From assembly GCF_009834365.1 (NCBI RefSeq), contig NZ_CP041348.1, forward strand, positions 3,075,001 through 3,139,000: 64,000 nucleotides of DNA, read 5' to 3'. The stretch comes from Komagataeibacter xylinus. Lineage in GTDB: Bacteria > Pseudomonadota > Alphaproteobacteria > Acetobacterales > Acetobacteraceae. This document shows positions 26,736-34,718 of the stretch, in pieces; the first letter of the stretch is position 1, and each line of letters begins with the position of its first letter. The notes under the pieces were generated by a model that saw nothing but the letters and a program-made list of their open reading frames with translations, ran no database searches and had not been told where the DNA came from. The position numbers and the translations under genes are program-made.

Positions 26736-27193
26736 ACCACAAGGCCGCAAAAACGCAGATGAAGCGGCTTTCGCCGCCTGTATTTCCGGTTTGTCGCCTT
26801 GATCGGGGCCTTATAGCCAGCACCCACATGAACCGGACCACGACAAGGCCCGCTGCGTGTCGCCACGCAACACAAAGTGCCGGGTGCATTGACGCGCTGC
26901 ACCAAATCCTCGTGCAATAGCTTTTCCCTTACTTCACCCCTCCCCGCCCGAGATTGGCATGAATTATAAGGTATATGGTCTTAATTTTATTGTGGACGGA
27001 CTCATTCCGGCATGCCCGCTTATTGTAATGGCCTATTTTTTTATTTTATGCAGCCCGACCGCAACCGGGTAAGGGATGCATCGTTGATCTCCTCACAGCG
27101 GGCGTTCCCGGGATCGCTTCCTCAGTAAACCCCATGATGAAACGAGGAAAAACAAGGGTCCCCTGTAGCCGCTGCCAGCGAAAGGTGAAGATC
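26736..27193. other. Intergenic region upstream of the KGG gene
   Basis: About 450 bases. A small hairpin, GCGGC (26764-26768) and GCCGC (26773-26777), lies 30 bases after the amidohydrolase stop and may help end that transcript. 26950-27050 is AT-rich and probably carries the promoter of the stress genes. No supported gene. Confidence 0.45.
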
Positions 27194-27553
27194 ATGAATT
27201 CTCATATCTCCCTGCATAACCGTATCGCCCTGGCCCCTGCCGATAGCCGCGGGGGTGGCGGTGCCGCACACAATCCCGGCAACTTTGCCAATGACCGCGC
27301 AAAAGCGGCCGAGGCAGGGCATAAAGGGGGCCAGAACAGTTCTGGCAACTTTGCCCGCGACCCGGAACGCGCCGCCGAGGCCGGGCGCAAGGGTGGCCAG
27401 CACAGCCACGGCGGCACCGGCCATGAGGCGGGAAAAACCACCCAGGCCAGCCACAAGGGCACAGAACACCCTTCCGGCAATTTTGCCGATGACCCCGAGC
27501 GGGCGGCGCAGGCCGGGCGCAAGGGCGGCCAGCACAGCCACACCAAAACCTGA
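27194..27553 (+). CDS. KGG-repeat stress protein
   Basis: 119 residues, very hydrophilic, with a Gly-rich start and repeated units of about 20 residues: GNFAxDxERAAEAGRKGGQ occurs clearly twice, with further partial copies (PGNFANDRAKAAEAGHKGGQ and a degenerate SHKGTEH unit). This is the KGG motif of GsiB/YciG-like general stress proteins, thought to be hydrophilin-like protectants in the cytoplasm. The ATG at 27194 follows GAAGGTGAAG; an earlier in-frame start adds a basic, Cys-containing stretch unlike the family. It is followed by a PRC-barrel gene on the same strand. Confidence 0.88.
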   Translation: MNSHISLHNRIALAPADSRGGGGAAHNPGNFANDRAKAAEAGHKGGQNSSGNFARDPERAAEAGRKGGQHSHGGTGHEAGKTTQASHKGTEHPSGNFADDPERAAQAGRKGGQHSHTKT

Positions 27554-27697
27554 ACGCACCGGCTCAGGGCAGGAGAAGGCCATGGCTGTGCCGTACCGCC
27601 TTCCCCCCCTTTGTAACAGGACCCGCGCCACAGCCACACGAGAAGGCAGGCATGCCCCTGCGTGGCGCGGCACGAAGAACCGGCAAGGAGAAGTTTC

Positions 27698-28075
27698 ATG
27701 TCTGCTACGGCAAGCAACACAATGACCAACAAGCATGACCTCATTTCGTCCGACCAGGTTGAAGGCACGGCCGTGTATTCACCGGCGGGCGAAAAACTGG
27801 GCACGGTCAAGTATTTCATGGTCGACAAGATTTCAGGCGATGTCGCCTATGTTGTCATGAGCTTTGGCGGCTTCATGGGCATGGGGAACAGCTACCACCC
27901 CCTGCCCTGGAAAGCCCTGCATTACGACCCCAGCCAGGGCGGCTACATCGTGTCCCTCACGCGCGAGCAGCTTGAAGGCGCGCCGGCCTATGCGCAGGAC
28001 ATGTCGCCTGACTGGAGCAACGACACCTATGGCCAGCAGGTCGATACCTATTACGGTGGATTGCCCCACGCATAA
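27698..28075 (+). CDS. PRC-barrel domain protein
   Basis: 125 residues from the ATG at 27698, placed 8 bases after AAGGAGA. The single PRC-barrel is seen in LISSDQVEGTAVYSPAGEKLGTVKYFMVDKISG-type sequence (about 20-55) and the YHPLPWKALHYD turn. PRC-barrel proteins are common in alphaproteobacterial stress loci; their ligand is generally unknown. The C-terminus is acidic and Tyr-rich. It lies 144 bases after the KGG gene and is closed by a terminator, so the two may form a stress unit. Confidence 0.88.
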   Translation: MSATASNTMTNKHDLISSDQVEGTAVYSPAGEKLGTVKYFMVDKISGDVAYVVMSFGGFMGMGNSYHPLPWKALHYDPSQGGYIVSLTREQLEGAPAYAQDMSPDWSNDTYGQQVDTYYGGLPHA

Positions 28076-28100
28076 AGCGGGCTGCAATCCGTAAACTGGA

Positions 28101-28141
28101 ACCGCAGGGAACAGCCTTGGGCCGTCACCTGCGGTTTTTTT
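28101..28141 (+). terminator. Rho-independent terminator
   Basis: ACCGCAGG (28101-28108) pairs with CCTGCGGT (28128-28135), followed by at least six Ts. It ends the PRC-barrel gene transcript. Confidence 0.8.
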
Positions 28142-28168
28142 AAATTTCTCAAAAAACAGCAATAAAGA

Positions 28169-28213
28169 AGTTTTTGGCGAAGCCTTTTGAAAAAAAAGGC
28201 ATTACCAAAAAAC
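28169..28213. repeat. Dispersed palindromic repeat, copy A
   Basis: Left arm AGTTTTTGGCGAAGCCTTTT (28169-28188) and right arm AAAAGGCATTACCAAAAAAC (28194-28213) form an imperfect hairpin between converging genes. Shares the TTTTTGG...ACCAAAAA ends with copies C and D elsewhere in the window. Confidence 0.6.
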
Positions 28214-28218
28214 CGTTA

Positions 28219-28755
28219 TCATTTTTCCCCCATGCGCCACGCTCGCTCCCGCGCCAGAAGTACCTGCTTGCGGACCACGCCCCAGCGATAGCCTGACAGG
28301 CTGCCATCATGGCGGATGACGCGATGGCAAGGTACCACCACGGCCAGCCGGTTAGCCGCACAGGCCCCGGCCACCGCCCGCACGGCACCCGGCCGACCAA
28401 TACGGGCCGCAAGTTCGCCATAGGTGATGGTGTGCCCGCAGGGTATATCGCGCAAGGCCTGCCATACCTGCTTCTGGAAAGGCGTGCCCTGCACCGCAAG
28501 CGGCATGTCGGGCATGGCCCACGGGGCCTCGATGCAGGCGGTCACGACCTCCAGCCAATGTGCCAGCGCCGCATCATCCGCGCCCCCGGCCTGTGCTGCG
28601 GGAAAAGACGCCACAACGGCTTCTTGCAGCGCGTGCTCATCCGCATCCAGCATGATCGCCACCAGACCCTCCGGCCCAAGTGCGACCATGACCATACCAA
28701 GGCTTGAGGGCCCGGTGATGAAGCGGATGGCGGTGTTCTGTTTTAACGGTGTCAT
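28219..28755 (-). CDS. ogt: Methylated-DNA-protein cysteine methyltransferase
   Basis: 178 residues from the ATG at 28755. The C-terminal domain has FQKQVWQALRDIPCGHTITYGELA and the active-site motif VVPCHRVI with the acceptor Cys, then SLSGYRWG. The enzyme removes alkyl groups from O6-alkylguanine onto its own cysteine, a suicide repair reaction. It is a stand-alone Ogt type, without an Ada N-terminal domain. An in-frame ATG at 28797 would add 14 residues; neither start has a strong ribosome binding site, and the shorter one gives the usual family length. Confidence 0.93.
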   Translation of the reverse strand: MTPLKQNTAIRFITGPSSLGMVMVALGPEGLVAIMLDADEHALQEAVVASFPAAQAGGADDAALAHWLEVVTACIEAPWAMPDMPLAVQGTPFQKQVWQALRDIPCGHTITYGELAARIGRPGAVRAVAGACAANRLAVVVPCHRVIRHDGSLSGYRWGVVRKQVLLARERAWRMGEK

Positions 28756-28815
28756 GACCGGACGGCCCCCATTGCGTATGGCAGATATTGCCAGCAAAGA
28801 GCGGGGGCATCATGC

Positions 28816-28889
28816 AAAAGTTTTTGTTTCAGGCTCAAAAAAAAGATGCCGCCCTTTTTTTCAAAACGGCGACATCCCACAAACTTTTA
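28816..28889. repeat. Dispersed palindromic repeat, copy B
   Basis: Outer arms AAAAGTTTTTG (from 28816) and CAAACTTTT (to about 28888) enclose an inner hairpin of GCCGCC and GGCGA type flanking a T-rich run. It lies between ogt and the end of the propeller gene. Same layout as the inner part of copy E. Confidence 0.55.
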
Positions 28890-28907
28890 TTTTTTAATGA
28901 TAATATT

Positions 28908-30062
28908 TTAACGCAGGATACCGGTATGCCCGATCGAGTAGCGGCCCGGCTGCGGCCATACGGTCAGGCCATGGGGTTCCAGCCCCACAGGGATCTTGCG
29001 CATGGCCCCGGTGGTGGTGTCGATGGCATAGACGACATCATCAAACCGGCCCGAAAGCCATAGCGTTTTGCCATCATTGCTGACATTGCCCATGTCAGGG
29101 CTGCCGCCACCGGGAATGGGCCAGTTGGCCACCACCTTATCTGTTGCAAAGTCGATCACGCTCACGCCACCGGCCTTGCTGTGCGGCGGCCCGTGAATCT
29201 TGTGCGAGCCACGGTTGGCAACGTACATTTTCGTGCCATCACGGCTGGGATACAGACCATGGGTGCCAACGCCGGTGGGGATGAAGCCCGTCTCGCGGAA
29301 ACTGTCGCCATCAATCACGAACACGCCATCGGCATGCATGTCGGCCACGTAGAATTTGTGCCCGTCGGGCGCGGTCAGGATATCCTGCGGCATGCCCCCG
29401 CCCGAAAGCTTGAGGTAGCCCACGACCGTGCGGTTGACCGTATCGACCTTGGCCAGATAACCACCGAACTCACAGGTGAAGATGGCGTAACGCCCGTCGA
29501 TGGAGAAATCGGCGTGGTTGACGCCCTTGCACTGCGGCACCGAGACCGAACCCTGCAATGCCATGGTGTGCGGATCGCGGAAATCGAGCCGTTGCCGCGC
29601 CTCAGCCACCGTGATGGCAGATTTGCCATCGGGGGTGAAATACATGTTGTACGGATCATCCACCGACACTTCAGGCAGCGGCAGGGTCGTGCGCGGGTCG
29701 ATGGGCGTGAGCGTGCCGTTGGTCGTACCCTCGGCATTGTTGGTCACCCACAGGGTGCGCAGGTCCCACGCGGGCACGACGTGCTGCGGGCTCTTGCCCA
29801 CCTTGAAGCGCGAGATGACCGTATAGGTCTGCGGATCGATCACGTACACATTGTTCGAGCGCAGGTTGGGCACGTAAATGCGTGGCGGATCCTTGGCGAC
29901 CTCAGGGTTGAGGTTATCGGCCCGGGTCTCGCTATAGATGTTGTGGGGGTCGAGCACGGGCGGCATGCCGGGAATGGTGTCAACAGCCTGCGCCATGGCC
30001 ACCCCACCTTGCAGCAGCAGCATGCCCAGACCCAGAACCGGTAGTTTTTTCTTGTGTGTCAT
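28908..30062 (-). CDS. Exported YVTN/YncE-type beta-propeller protein
   Basis: 384 residues from the ATG at 30062, chosen because a Sec signal peptide (LPVLGLGMLLLQGGVAMAQA) follows. The mature part is a seven-bladed propeller of the YVTN type: PRIYVPNLRSNNVYVIDP, YNMYFTPDGKSAI, HKFYVADMHADGVFVID and KMYVANRGSHKIH mark the blades. Such proteins sit in the periplasm and often accompany quinoprotein or exopolymer systems, but no enzyme activity can be assigned. The exported creatininase gene ends 52 bases upstream on the same strand, so the two are probably one operon. Confidence 0.85.
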   Translation of the reverse strand: MTHKKKLPVLGLGMLLLQGGVAMAQAVDTIPGMPPVLDPHNIYSETRADNLNPEVAKDPPRIYVPNLRSNNVYVIDPQTYTVISRFKVGKSPQHVVPAWDLRTLWVTNNAEGTTNGTLTPIDPRTTLPLPEVSVDDPYNMYFTPDGKSAITVAEARQRLDFRDPHTMALQGSVSVPQCKGVNHADFSIDGRYAIFTCEFGGYLAKVDTVNRTVVGYLKLSGGGMPQDILTAPDGHKFYVADMHADGVFVIDGDSFRETGFIPTGVGTHGLYPSRDGTKMYVANRGSHKIHGPPHSKAGGVSVIDFATDKVVANWPIPGGGSPDMGNVSNDGKTLWLSGRFDDVVYAIDTTTGAMRKIPVGLEPHGLTVWPQPGRYSIGHTGILR

Positions 30063-30114
30063 AGTGTGATCCTGTTCGTCGCGGCCCCTATAGCACGCCG
30101 TGGCTGCGGCGCAA

Positions 30115-30945
30115 TCAGGGCGAATTCCGTCCTGTTGCGTCGTGTTGCATGGCCGCAACCGTGGCATTGACCTGCATGTCTGCTCCTACCTGCCCCAGGG
30201 CTGCATCGGCGCGGCGCGGGTCACCGCCATACACGCCCTGTGCTGCCGTGGGCAGCGGGGCCGCGCGCAGCGCCTGCGTTCGCACAAGAGCCGGGTCAAG
30301 GGCCAGCATCAGTGCCGTGTCCGACAGGTCGGCATGCATGCCCACCTCCGCTGCATGGCCATGCTGGCGCAGCCAGGTGGCATAGGCGCCCGGCACCACA
30401 TCGTAATAGGCGGGCACGTACAGCACATGCGCCCCCTTGCCCTGCCAACGGTGGTTGAGCGTATCGGCCACCGTGCGCAGGTCTTTCTGGTAGCCGCCAT
30501 GGTCGCCAATCAGCACCACGCGCGTAAAGCCCTGCACGCGAAAGCTCTCGGCCGCATCGCTGAGCAATGCGCGGAAGGTGGCAGGGGTAATGCTGATGGT
30601 GCCGGGAAAACGCATGTGCGACGTGCGCGGCGACGTGCCGCCTTCGGGCACGTAGGCCACCACCGGCGCCACGAGAGCATGACCCGCAGCCCGCGCAATA
30701 CGGCGGGCAAGCAGCAGGGCGCGCACGTCGTGCTTGCCCACCGCAATGTAAGGCCCGCTCTGTTCCGTGCCGCCAACCGGCACGATGATGGTGGTATCGC
30801 CTCCCTGCACCGCGTTGCGGATTTCGGTCCAGGTCAGGTCCGTAAAATCAACCGTTTCGGGACTGGCCACAGCCGGGGCACACCACAGGGCGGCAAGCAC
30901 GCTGGCTGCGGCCAGAAAAGCTGGACGGTTACGCATGGATGGCAA
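30115..30945 (-). CDS. Exported creatininase-family amidohydrolase
   Basis: 276 residues with a clear signal peptide (cleavage near APAVASP, about residue 27). The creatininase fold is shown by IIVPVGGTEQSGPYIAVGKHDVRA, HMRFPGTISI, VLIGDHGGYQ and GMHADLSDTALM, which carry the metal ligands of the family (Glu, His, Asp, Glu). Relatives cleave creatinine, formamides or small peptides (MftE in mycofactocin maturation). Export to the periplasm is unusual for the family. It is the first gene of a likely pair with the beta-propeller gene. Confidence 0.85.
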   Translation of the reverse strand: MPSMRNRPAFLAAASVLAALWCAPAVASPETVDFTDLTWTEIRNAVQGGDTTIIVPVGGTEQSGPYIAVGKHDVRALLLARRIARAAGHALVAPVVAYVPEGGTSPRTSHMRFPGTISITPATFRALLSDAAESFRVQGFTRVVLIGDHGGYQKDLRTVADTLNHRWQGKGAHVLYVPAYYDVVPGAYATWLRQHGHAAEVGMHADLSDTALMLALDPALVRTQALRAAPLPTAAQGVYGGDPRRADAALGQVGADMQVNATVAAMQHDATGRNSP

Positions 30946-31094
30946 GGCTCTCTGGCTGCAGGCAATTCATGCGCTCCTGTGCCCTGTAGCTGCACGATTG
31001 GCAACAGTCATACGACACCTGCATGAAACCCTGCTCACCCATACCCGTTGGAAAAGCCACATCTCCCGCTCTCCAGCCCGGACACATCCCCATT

Positions 31095-33197
31095 ATGACA
31101 AAAACACCCAAAGCCCCAAAAGCCGTGGCGACCCATACTGGCGCCGGTGGCGAAACCCACCAGACTGCCGGTAATGATACGCCAGTCATGACCACCCAGC
31201 AGGGCGTGGCGGTGTCAGATGACCAGAATACCCTGCGTGTGGGGGCACGTGGTCCGGCCCTGATGGAGGACTTCCATTTCCGTGAAAAGATCTTCCATTT
31301 CGACCATGAACGCATCCCCGAACGCGTGGTCCATGCCCGTGGCTACGGCGCACATGGCTATTTTGAACTGACTGACAGCCTCGCCGATGTGTGCAAGGCT
31401 GATATCTTCAACAAGGTAGGCGAGCGCACCCCCGCTTTCGTGCGTTTTTCCACCGTTGCGGGCAACAAGGGCTCGGCCGATGTGGTGCGCGACGTGCGCG
31501 GCTTTGCCGTCAAGCTCTATACCAGCCAGGGCAACTGGGATCTGGTAGGCAACAATATCCCGGTCTTTTTCATTCAGGATGCCATCAAGTTTCCCGATTT
31601 CGTGCATGCCGCCAAGCAGGAGCCGGACCGCGACTTTCCGCAGGCGCAGACAGCGCACGACAATTTCTGGGATTTCGTTTCACTCTCGCCCGAGGCCACG
31701 CATATGGTCTGCTGGGCCATGTCGGACCGCGCCATCCCCCGCTCCTTCCGCTTCATGGAAGGATTCGGGGTGCATACCTTCCGCCTGATCGATACGGAGG
31801 GCAAATCCACCTACGTCAAATTCCACTGGAAGCCCAAGCTGGGCCTGCAATCGGTGGTGTGGAACGAGGCGCTCAAGATAAACGGCGCTGACCCCGATTT
31901 CCACCGTCGTGACCTGTGGCAGGCCATCAACTCCGGCAATTTCCCCGAATGGGAACTGGGCGTGCAGTTGTTTGATGATGCGTTCGCCGACAGCTTCGAC
32001 TTCGACATTCTCGACCCCACCAAGCTGATCCCCGAGGAACTGGTGCCCGTGCGCCGTGTGGGCCGCCTCGTGCTCGACCGCATGCCCGACAATTTTTTTG
32101 CCGAGACCGAGCAGGTGGCGTTCTGCACCCAGAACATCATCCCCGGCATCGACTTCACCAACGACCCGCTGCTGCAGGGGCGCAATTTTTCCTACCTCGA
32201 CACCCAGACCAAGCGGCTCGGCGGCCCCAACTTCACGCATATCCCCATAAACGCACCCAAATGCCCGTTCGCCAACTTCCAGCAGGATGGACATATGGCC
32301 ATGCACAACCCCAAGGGGCGGGCCAATTACGAGCCCAACTCCTGGTCGCAGCCCACCGGTGGCCCGCGTGAGACGCCTGCGGGCTACACCTCCTACCCCG
32401 CGGAAGAATCCGGCCCCAAGGTGCGCCAGCGTTCGGAAACCTTCGCTGATCATTACAGCCAGGCCCGGCAGTTCTACATCAGCCAGACGCCGGTGGAACA
32501 GACCCACATGCGCGATGCCTTTGTGTTCGAACTGAGCAAGGTCGAAACCCCCGCCATCCGCGCGCGCATGGTCAGCCACCTGCTGCATGTGGATGCCGGA
32601 CTGGCCGAAGGTGTTGCCAGCGGGCTTGGCCTGTCCCCCCTGCCCGAACCTGCCCGCGCCGCCCGCCCGGTGGTGGAAGGGCTCGAGCCCTCGCCCGCGC
32701 TGAGCATCCTCAAAAACGGGCCGGACAGCTTTGCGGGCCGCAAGCTGGGCATCGTGGTGAGCAACGGCGTCAATGCCGACCTGCTTTCTGCCCTGATTGC
32801 CGCGACCGAGGCCGTGGATGGCACGGTTGAGCTGATCGCCCCCACGGTAGCGGGCATTACCGACAGTGCCGGTAATGAAATCGTAGCGCAGCAGAAGATC
32901 AATGGTGGCCCGTCGGTGCTGTATGATGCCGTCGCCCTGCTGCCCACGGTGGAAGGAGCCAACCTGCTGCGCCATGAAGCCACCATGCGTGACTTCATTG
33001 CCGATGCCTTCGCCCACGCCAAATTCATCGCGCATAATGATGCCGCCGAGATTTTGCTGGCGGCAGCGGGCCTGCACCCCCGTGCGCGCGATGCCGGGGT
33101 AATTGCGCTGGAAAGCGCGGATGATGCCACCGCCTTCATCCAGACCTGTGCAGCACTGCGCCTGTGGTCGCGTGAAGGTCTGGTTCACGCAGTCTGA
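31095..33197 (+). CDS. katE: Large-subunit catalase HPII
   Basis: 700 residues from the ATG at 31095. The N-terminal arm is low complexity; the core has the distal His in [12 protein letters not shown], the [18 protein letters not shown] stretch with the distal Asn, and the proximal heme Tyr in [12 protein letters not shown]. The C-terminal flavodoxin/GATase-like domain (about 550-700, [15 protein letters not shown]) marks the large clade-2 catalases like E. coli KatE. It disproportionates hydrogen peroxide, expected to matter in a strictly aerobic oxidative bacterium. Divergent from the creatininase gene, with a 149-base shared upstream region. Confidence 0.97.
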   Translation: MTKTPKAPKAVATHTGAGGETHQTAGNDTPVMTTQQGVAVSDDQNTLRVGARGPALMEDFHFREKIFHFDHERIPERVVHARGYGAHGYFELTDSLADVCKADIFNKVGERTPAFVRFSTVAGNKGSADVVRDVRGFAVKLYTSQGNWDLVGNNIPVFFIQDAIKFPDFVHAAKQEPDRDFPQAQTAHDNFWDFVSLSPEATHMVCWAMSDRAIPRSFRFMEGFGVHTFRLIDTEGKSTYVKFHWKPKLGLQSVVWNEALKINGADPDFHRRDLWQAINSGNFPEWELGVQLFDDAFADSFDFDILDPTKLIPEELVPVRRVGRLVLDRMPDNFFAETEQVAFCTQNIIPGIDFTNDPLLQGRNFSYLDTQTKRLGGPNFTHIPINAPKCPFANFQQDGHMAMHNPKGRANYEPNSWSQPTGGPRETPAGYTSYPAEESGPKVRQRSETFADHYSQARQFYISQTPVEQTHMRDAFVFELSKVETPAIRARMVSHLLHVDAGLAEGVASGLGLSPLPEPARAARPVVEGLEPSPALSILKNGPDSFAGRKLGIVVSNGVNADLLSALIAATEAVDGTVELIAPTVAGITDSAGNEIVAQQKINGGPSVLYDAVALLPTVEGANLLRHEATMRDFIADAFAHAKFIAHNDAAEILLAAAGLHPRARDAGVIALESADDATAFIQTCAALRLWSREGLVHAV

Positions 33198-33213
33198 AAA
33201 TGCCCTGCGCCTT

Positions 33214-33238
33214 CCCCTTCGCCGCGATGGCGGAGGGG
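33214..33238. terminator. Hairpin after katE
   Basis: CCCCTTCGCC (33214-33223) pairs with GGCGGAGGGG (33229-33238), 10 pairs including one G-T. It lies 16 bases past the katE stop and has no T tract. It separates katE from the converging broken gene. Confidence 0.45.
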
Positions 33239-33242
33239 TGGG

Positions 33243-33591
33243 TCAGTCCAGACTCGACCCGATGAGGATCGTAACGGATGTCTCGCCGGTAAAAACAAAG
33301 GTAAAATCCCAGAAAACGGGATAGGCGGGATGTCCTTCCCTGAACCGGAAGGACTCCACTTTTATCGTTGCGCGCAAAAGGGTATCGACCTGGCCGCGCA
33401 ATCTGAAAATCAGGCGCTGAAATTCCGGTGATGACAGCGTCTTGCCCAAACGCTTTCTTTATTGTCTCGCCTGAATCAATATTCTCATAAGGTTCAATTA
33501 AAACGGATTTCAGAAATATATCATAATTACAGGCATCTTCAGCCATTATTTGCATTAACACATCAAGAAATGCCTGATCGACTGTTTTCAT
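33243..33591 (-). pseudogene. Frameshifted small gene of unknown function
   Basis: Two minus-strand frames join into one plausible protein of about 115 residues. The first part, from the ATG at 33591 (MKTVDQAFLDVLMQ), runs to ETIKKAFG; the second, in the next frame, continues GKTLSSPEFQRLIFRLRGQ and ends GETSVTILIGSSLD at 33243. The break is at a GGG run (plus-strand CCC, 33445-33447), where one base too many would explain it. The 5' half is AT-rich, unlike its neighbours, which hints at transfer. I recognise no family. It may be a true pseudogene or a sequencing error. Confidence 0.5.
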
Positions 33592-33744
33592 ATCTATGTT
33601 TTTATTGATATGTGGGGCGCACATGGCCCGCAAGCTTTCCGGTGCTTCATGACCTGAAAGCCGCTATATCCGTTCACGGTGCACGATACCCATCAGGGCA
33701 GCCGGGCGGCTCCGTCCGGCTGGATGAGACAGGATTAACGCCCC

Positions 33745-34065
33745 ATGACAGACCCGATCCCCACGACCGACCGCCCCGACATTTCCATCCTGTACTGCAC
33801 GCGCTGCAACTGGCTGCTGCGTGCTGCTTGGATGGCGCAGGAACTGCTCTCCACCTTTGGGGAGGAACTGGGCAGTGTCAGCCTCATCCCCGCAAGCGGC
33901 GGCCGGTTCGAGGTTACGGTCAACAGCCAGCTTGTATGGGAGCGCAAGCGCGATGGCGGCTTTCCCGGTCCGAAGGAACTCAAGCAGCGCGTGCGCGACG
34001 TGATCGCGCCGGGGCGCGACATGGGCCATATCGATCGCGACGGCGGCGCGTCCGGTCAAGGGTGA
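33745..34065 (+). CDS. SelT/SelW/SelH-family (Rdx) protein
   Basis: 106 residues. A thioredoxin-like start with ISILYCTRCNW gives the CxxC redox motif of the Rdx family, the Cys-containing bacterial relatives of selenoproteins W, T and H. LIPASGGRFEVTVNSQLVWERKRDGGFPGPKELKQRVRD-type sequence is the rest of the domain. Probably a small cytoplasmic redox protein; no partner is known. The last 20 residues are Gly/Asp-rich. No link to the neighbours is evident. Confidence 0.88.
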   Translation: MTDPIPTTDRPDISILYCTRCNWLLRAAWMAQELLSTFGEELGSVSLIPASGGRFEVTVNSQLVWERKRDGGFPGPKELKQRVRDVIAPGRDMGHIDRDGGASGQG

Positions 34066-34071
34066 GGCCGG

Positions 34072-34113
34072 GCTTTGGGGAGCGTTTTGAAAAAAGCCTT
34101 ACCAAAAACTTTT
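34072..34113. repeat. Dispersed palindromic repeat, copy C
   Basis: GGCTTTGGGGAGCGTTTTGA then AAAAAGCCTTACCAAAAACT makes an imperfect hairpin directly after the Rdx gene. The right end CCTTACCAAAAACTTTT matches copies A and D. Confidence 0.55.
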
Positions 34114-34185
34114 CTCCATTTTTAAAGCGTGCGGCCTGATGCCAGCCGCATTGTAACGCCTCATGGCACACCCCATAATATCGCT

Positions 34186-34569
34186 ATGAACGCTTTTGCT
34201 TCTTCGGCCGCCAGCGCGCGGCCCGCCGATATCCGTGCTGAAGTTGCACGGCTGCGGAAACTGGCGACCCTGCTCGATGCCGCCTTCCGTATTCCCGGCA
34301 CGAAGGCTCGCTGGGGGCTTGATACGGTGATCGGGCTGCTGCCCGTAGGCGGCACGGCGATCATGGTCATCCCCTCCCTCTACATCATCTGGAAAAGCTG
34401 GACGCTCGGTGCCAGCCAGCCGGTGCTGGCCCGCATGCTGGTCAATGTGCTGATCGAGGCGGCGGCTGATCTCGTGCCCGTGCTGGGCGATATATTTGAT
34501 ACCGCCTTCAAGGCCGACCTGCGCAACGTGGCCCTGCTGGAAGCACATCTGGGCCTGACCACGCCCTAG
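34186..34569 (+). CDS. DUF4112 membrane protein
   Basis: 127 residues from the ATG at 34186. LATLLDAAFRIPGTKARWGLDTVIGLLPVGG and AADLVPVLGDIFDTAFKADLRN are the DUF4112 hallmarks, with one or two membrane segments around residues 55-80 and possibly 90-110. Function unknown; likely inner membrane. An earlier in-frame start at 34129 adds residues outside the family, and runs close to repeat copy C, so it is rejected. It is a single gene between the Rdx and TPR genes. Confidence 0.85.
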   Translation: MNAFASSAASARPADIRAEVARLRKLATLLDAAFRIPGTKARWGLDTVIGLLPVGGTAIMVIPSLYIIWKSWTLGASQPVLARMLVNVLIEAAADLVPVLGDIFDTAFKADLRNVALLEAHLGLTTP

Positions 34570-34718
34570 ACGTGCGTGGCAGGAGCGCTAGACTATGCGC
34601 CCTGCATCCCTGACTTCAAAGAAATCCGCCCCATGCCTTTCTCCTTTCTCCGTGCCGCACAGGCGGGCCAGCTCAGGGCCCGCGCCTGCCCTGTCGCATG
34701 GCGTGGCCATGGCGCGGC

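Noticed and set aside
27260-27550. Possible tandem DNA repeat or CRISPR-like spacing
   Set aside because: The repetition comes from the KGG protein motif; spacing and sequence vary and there are no spacers.
31680-33188. 502-codon frame on the minus strand
   Set aside because: Antisense shadow of katE, whose catalase motifs are certain.
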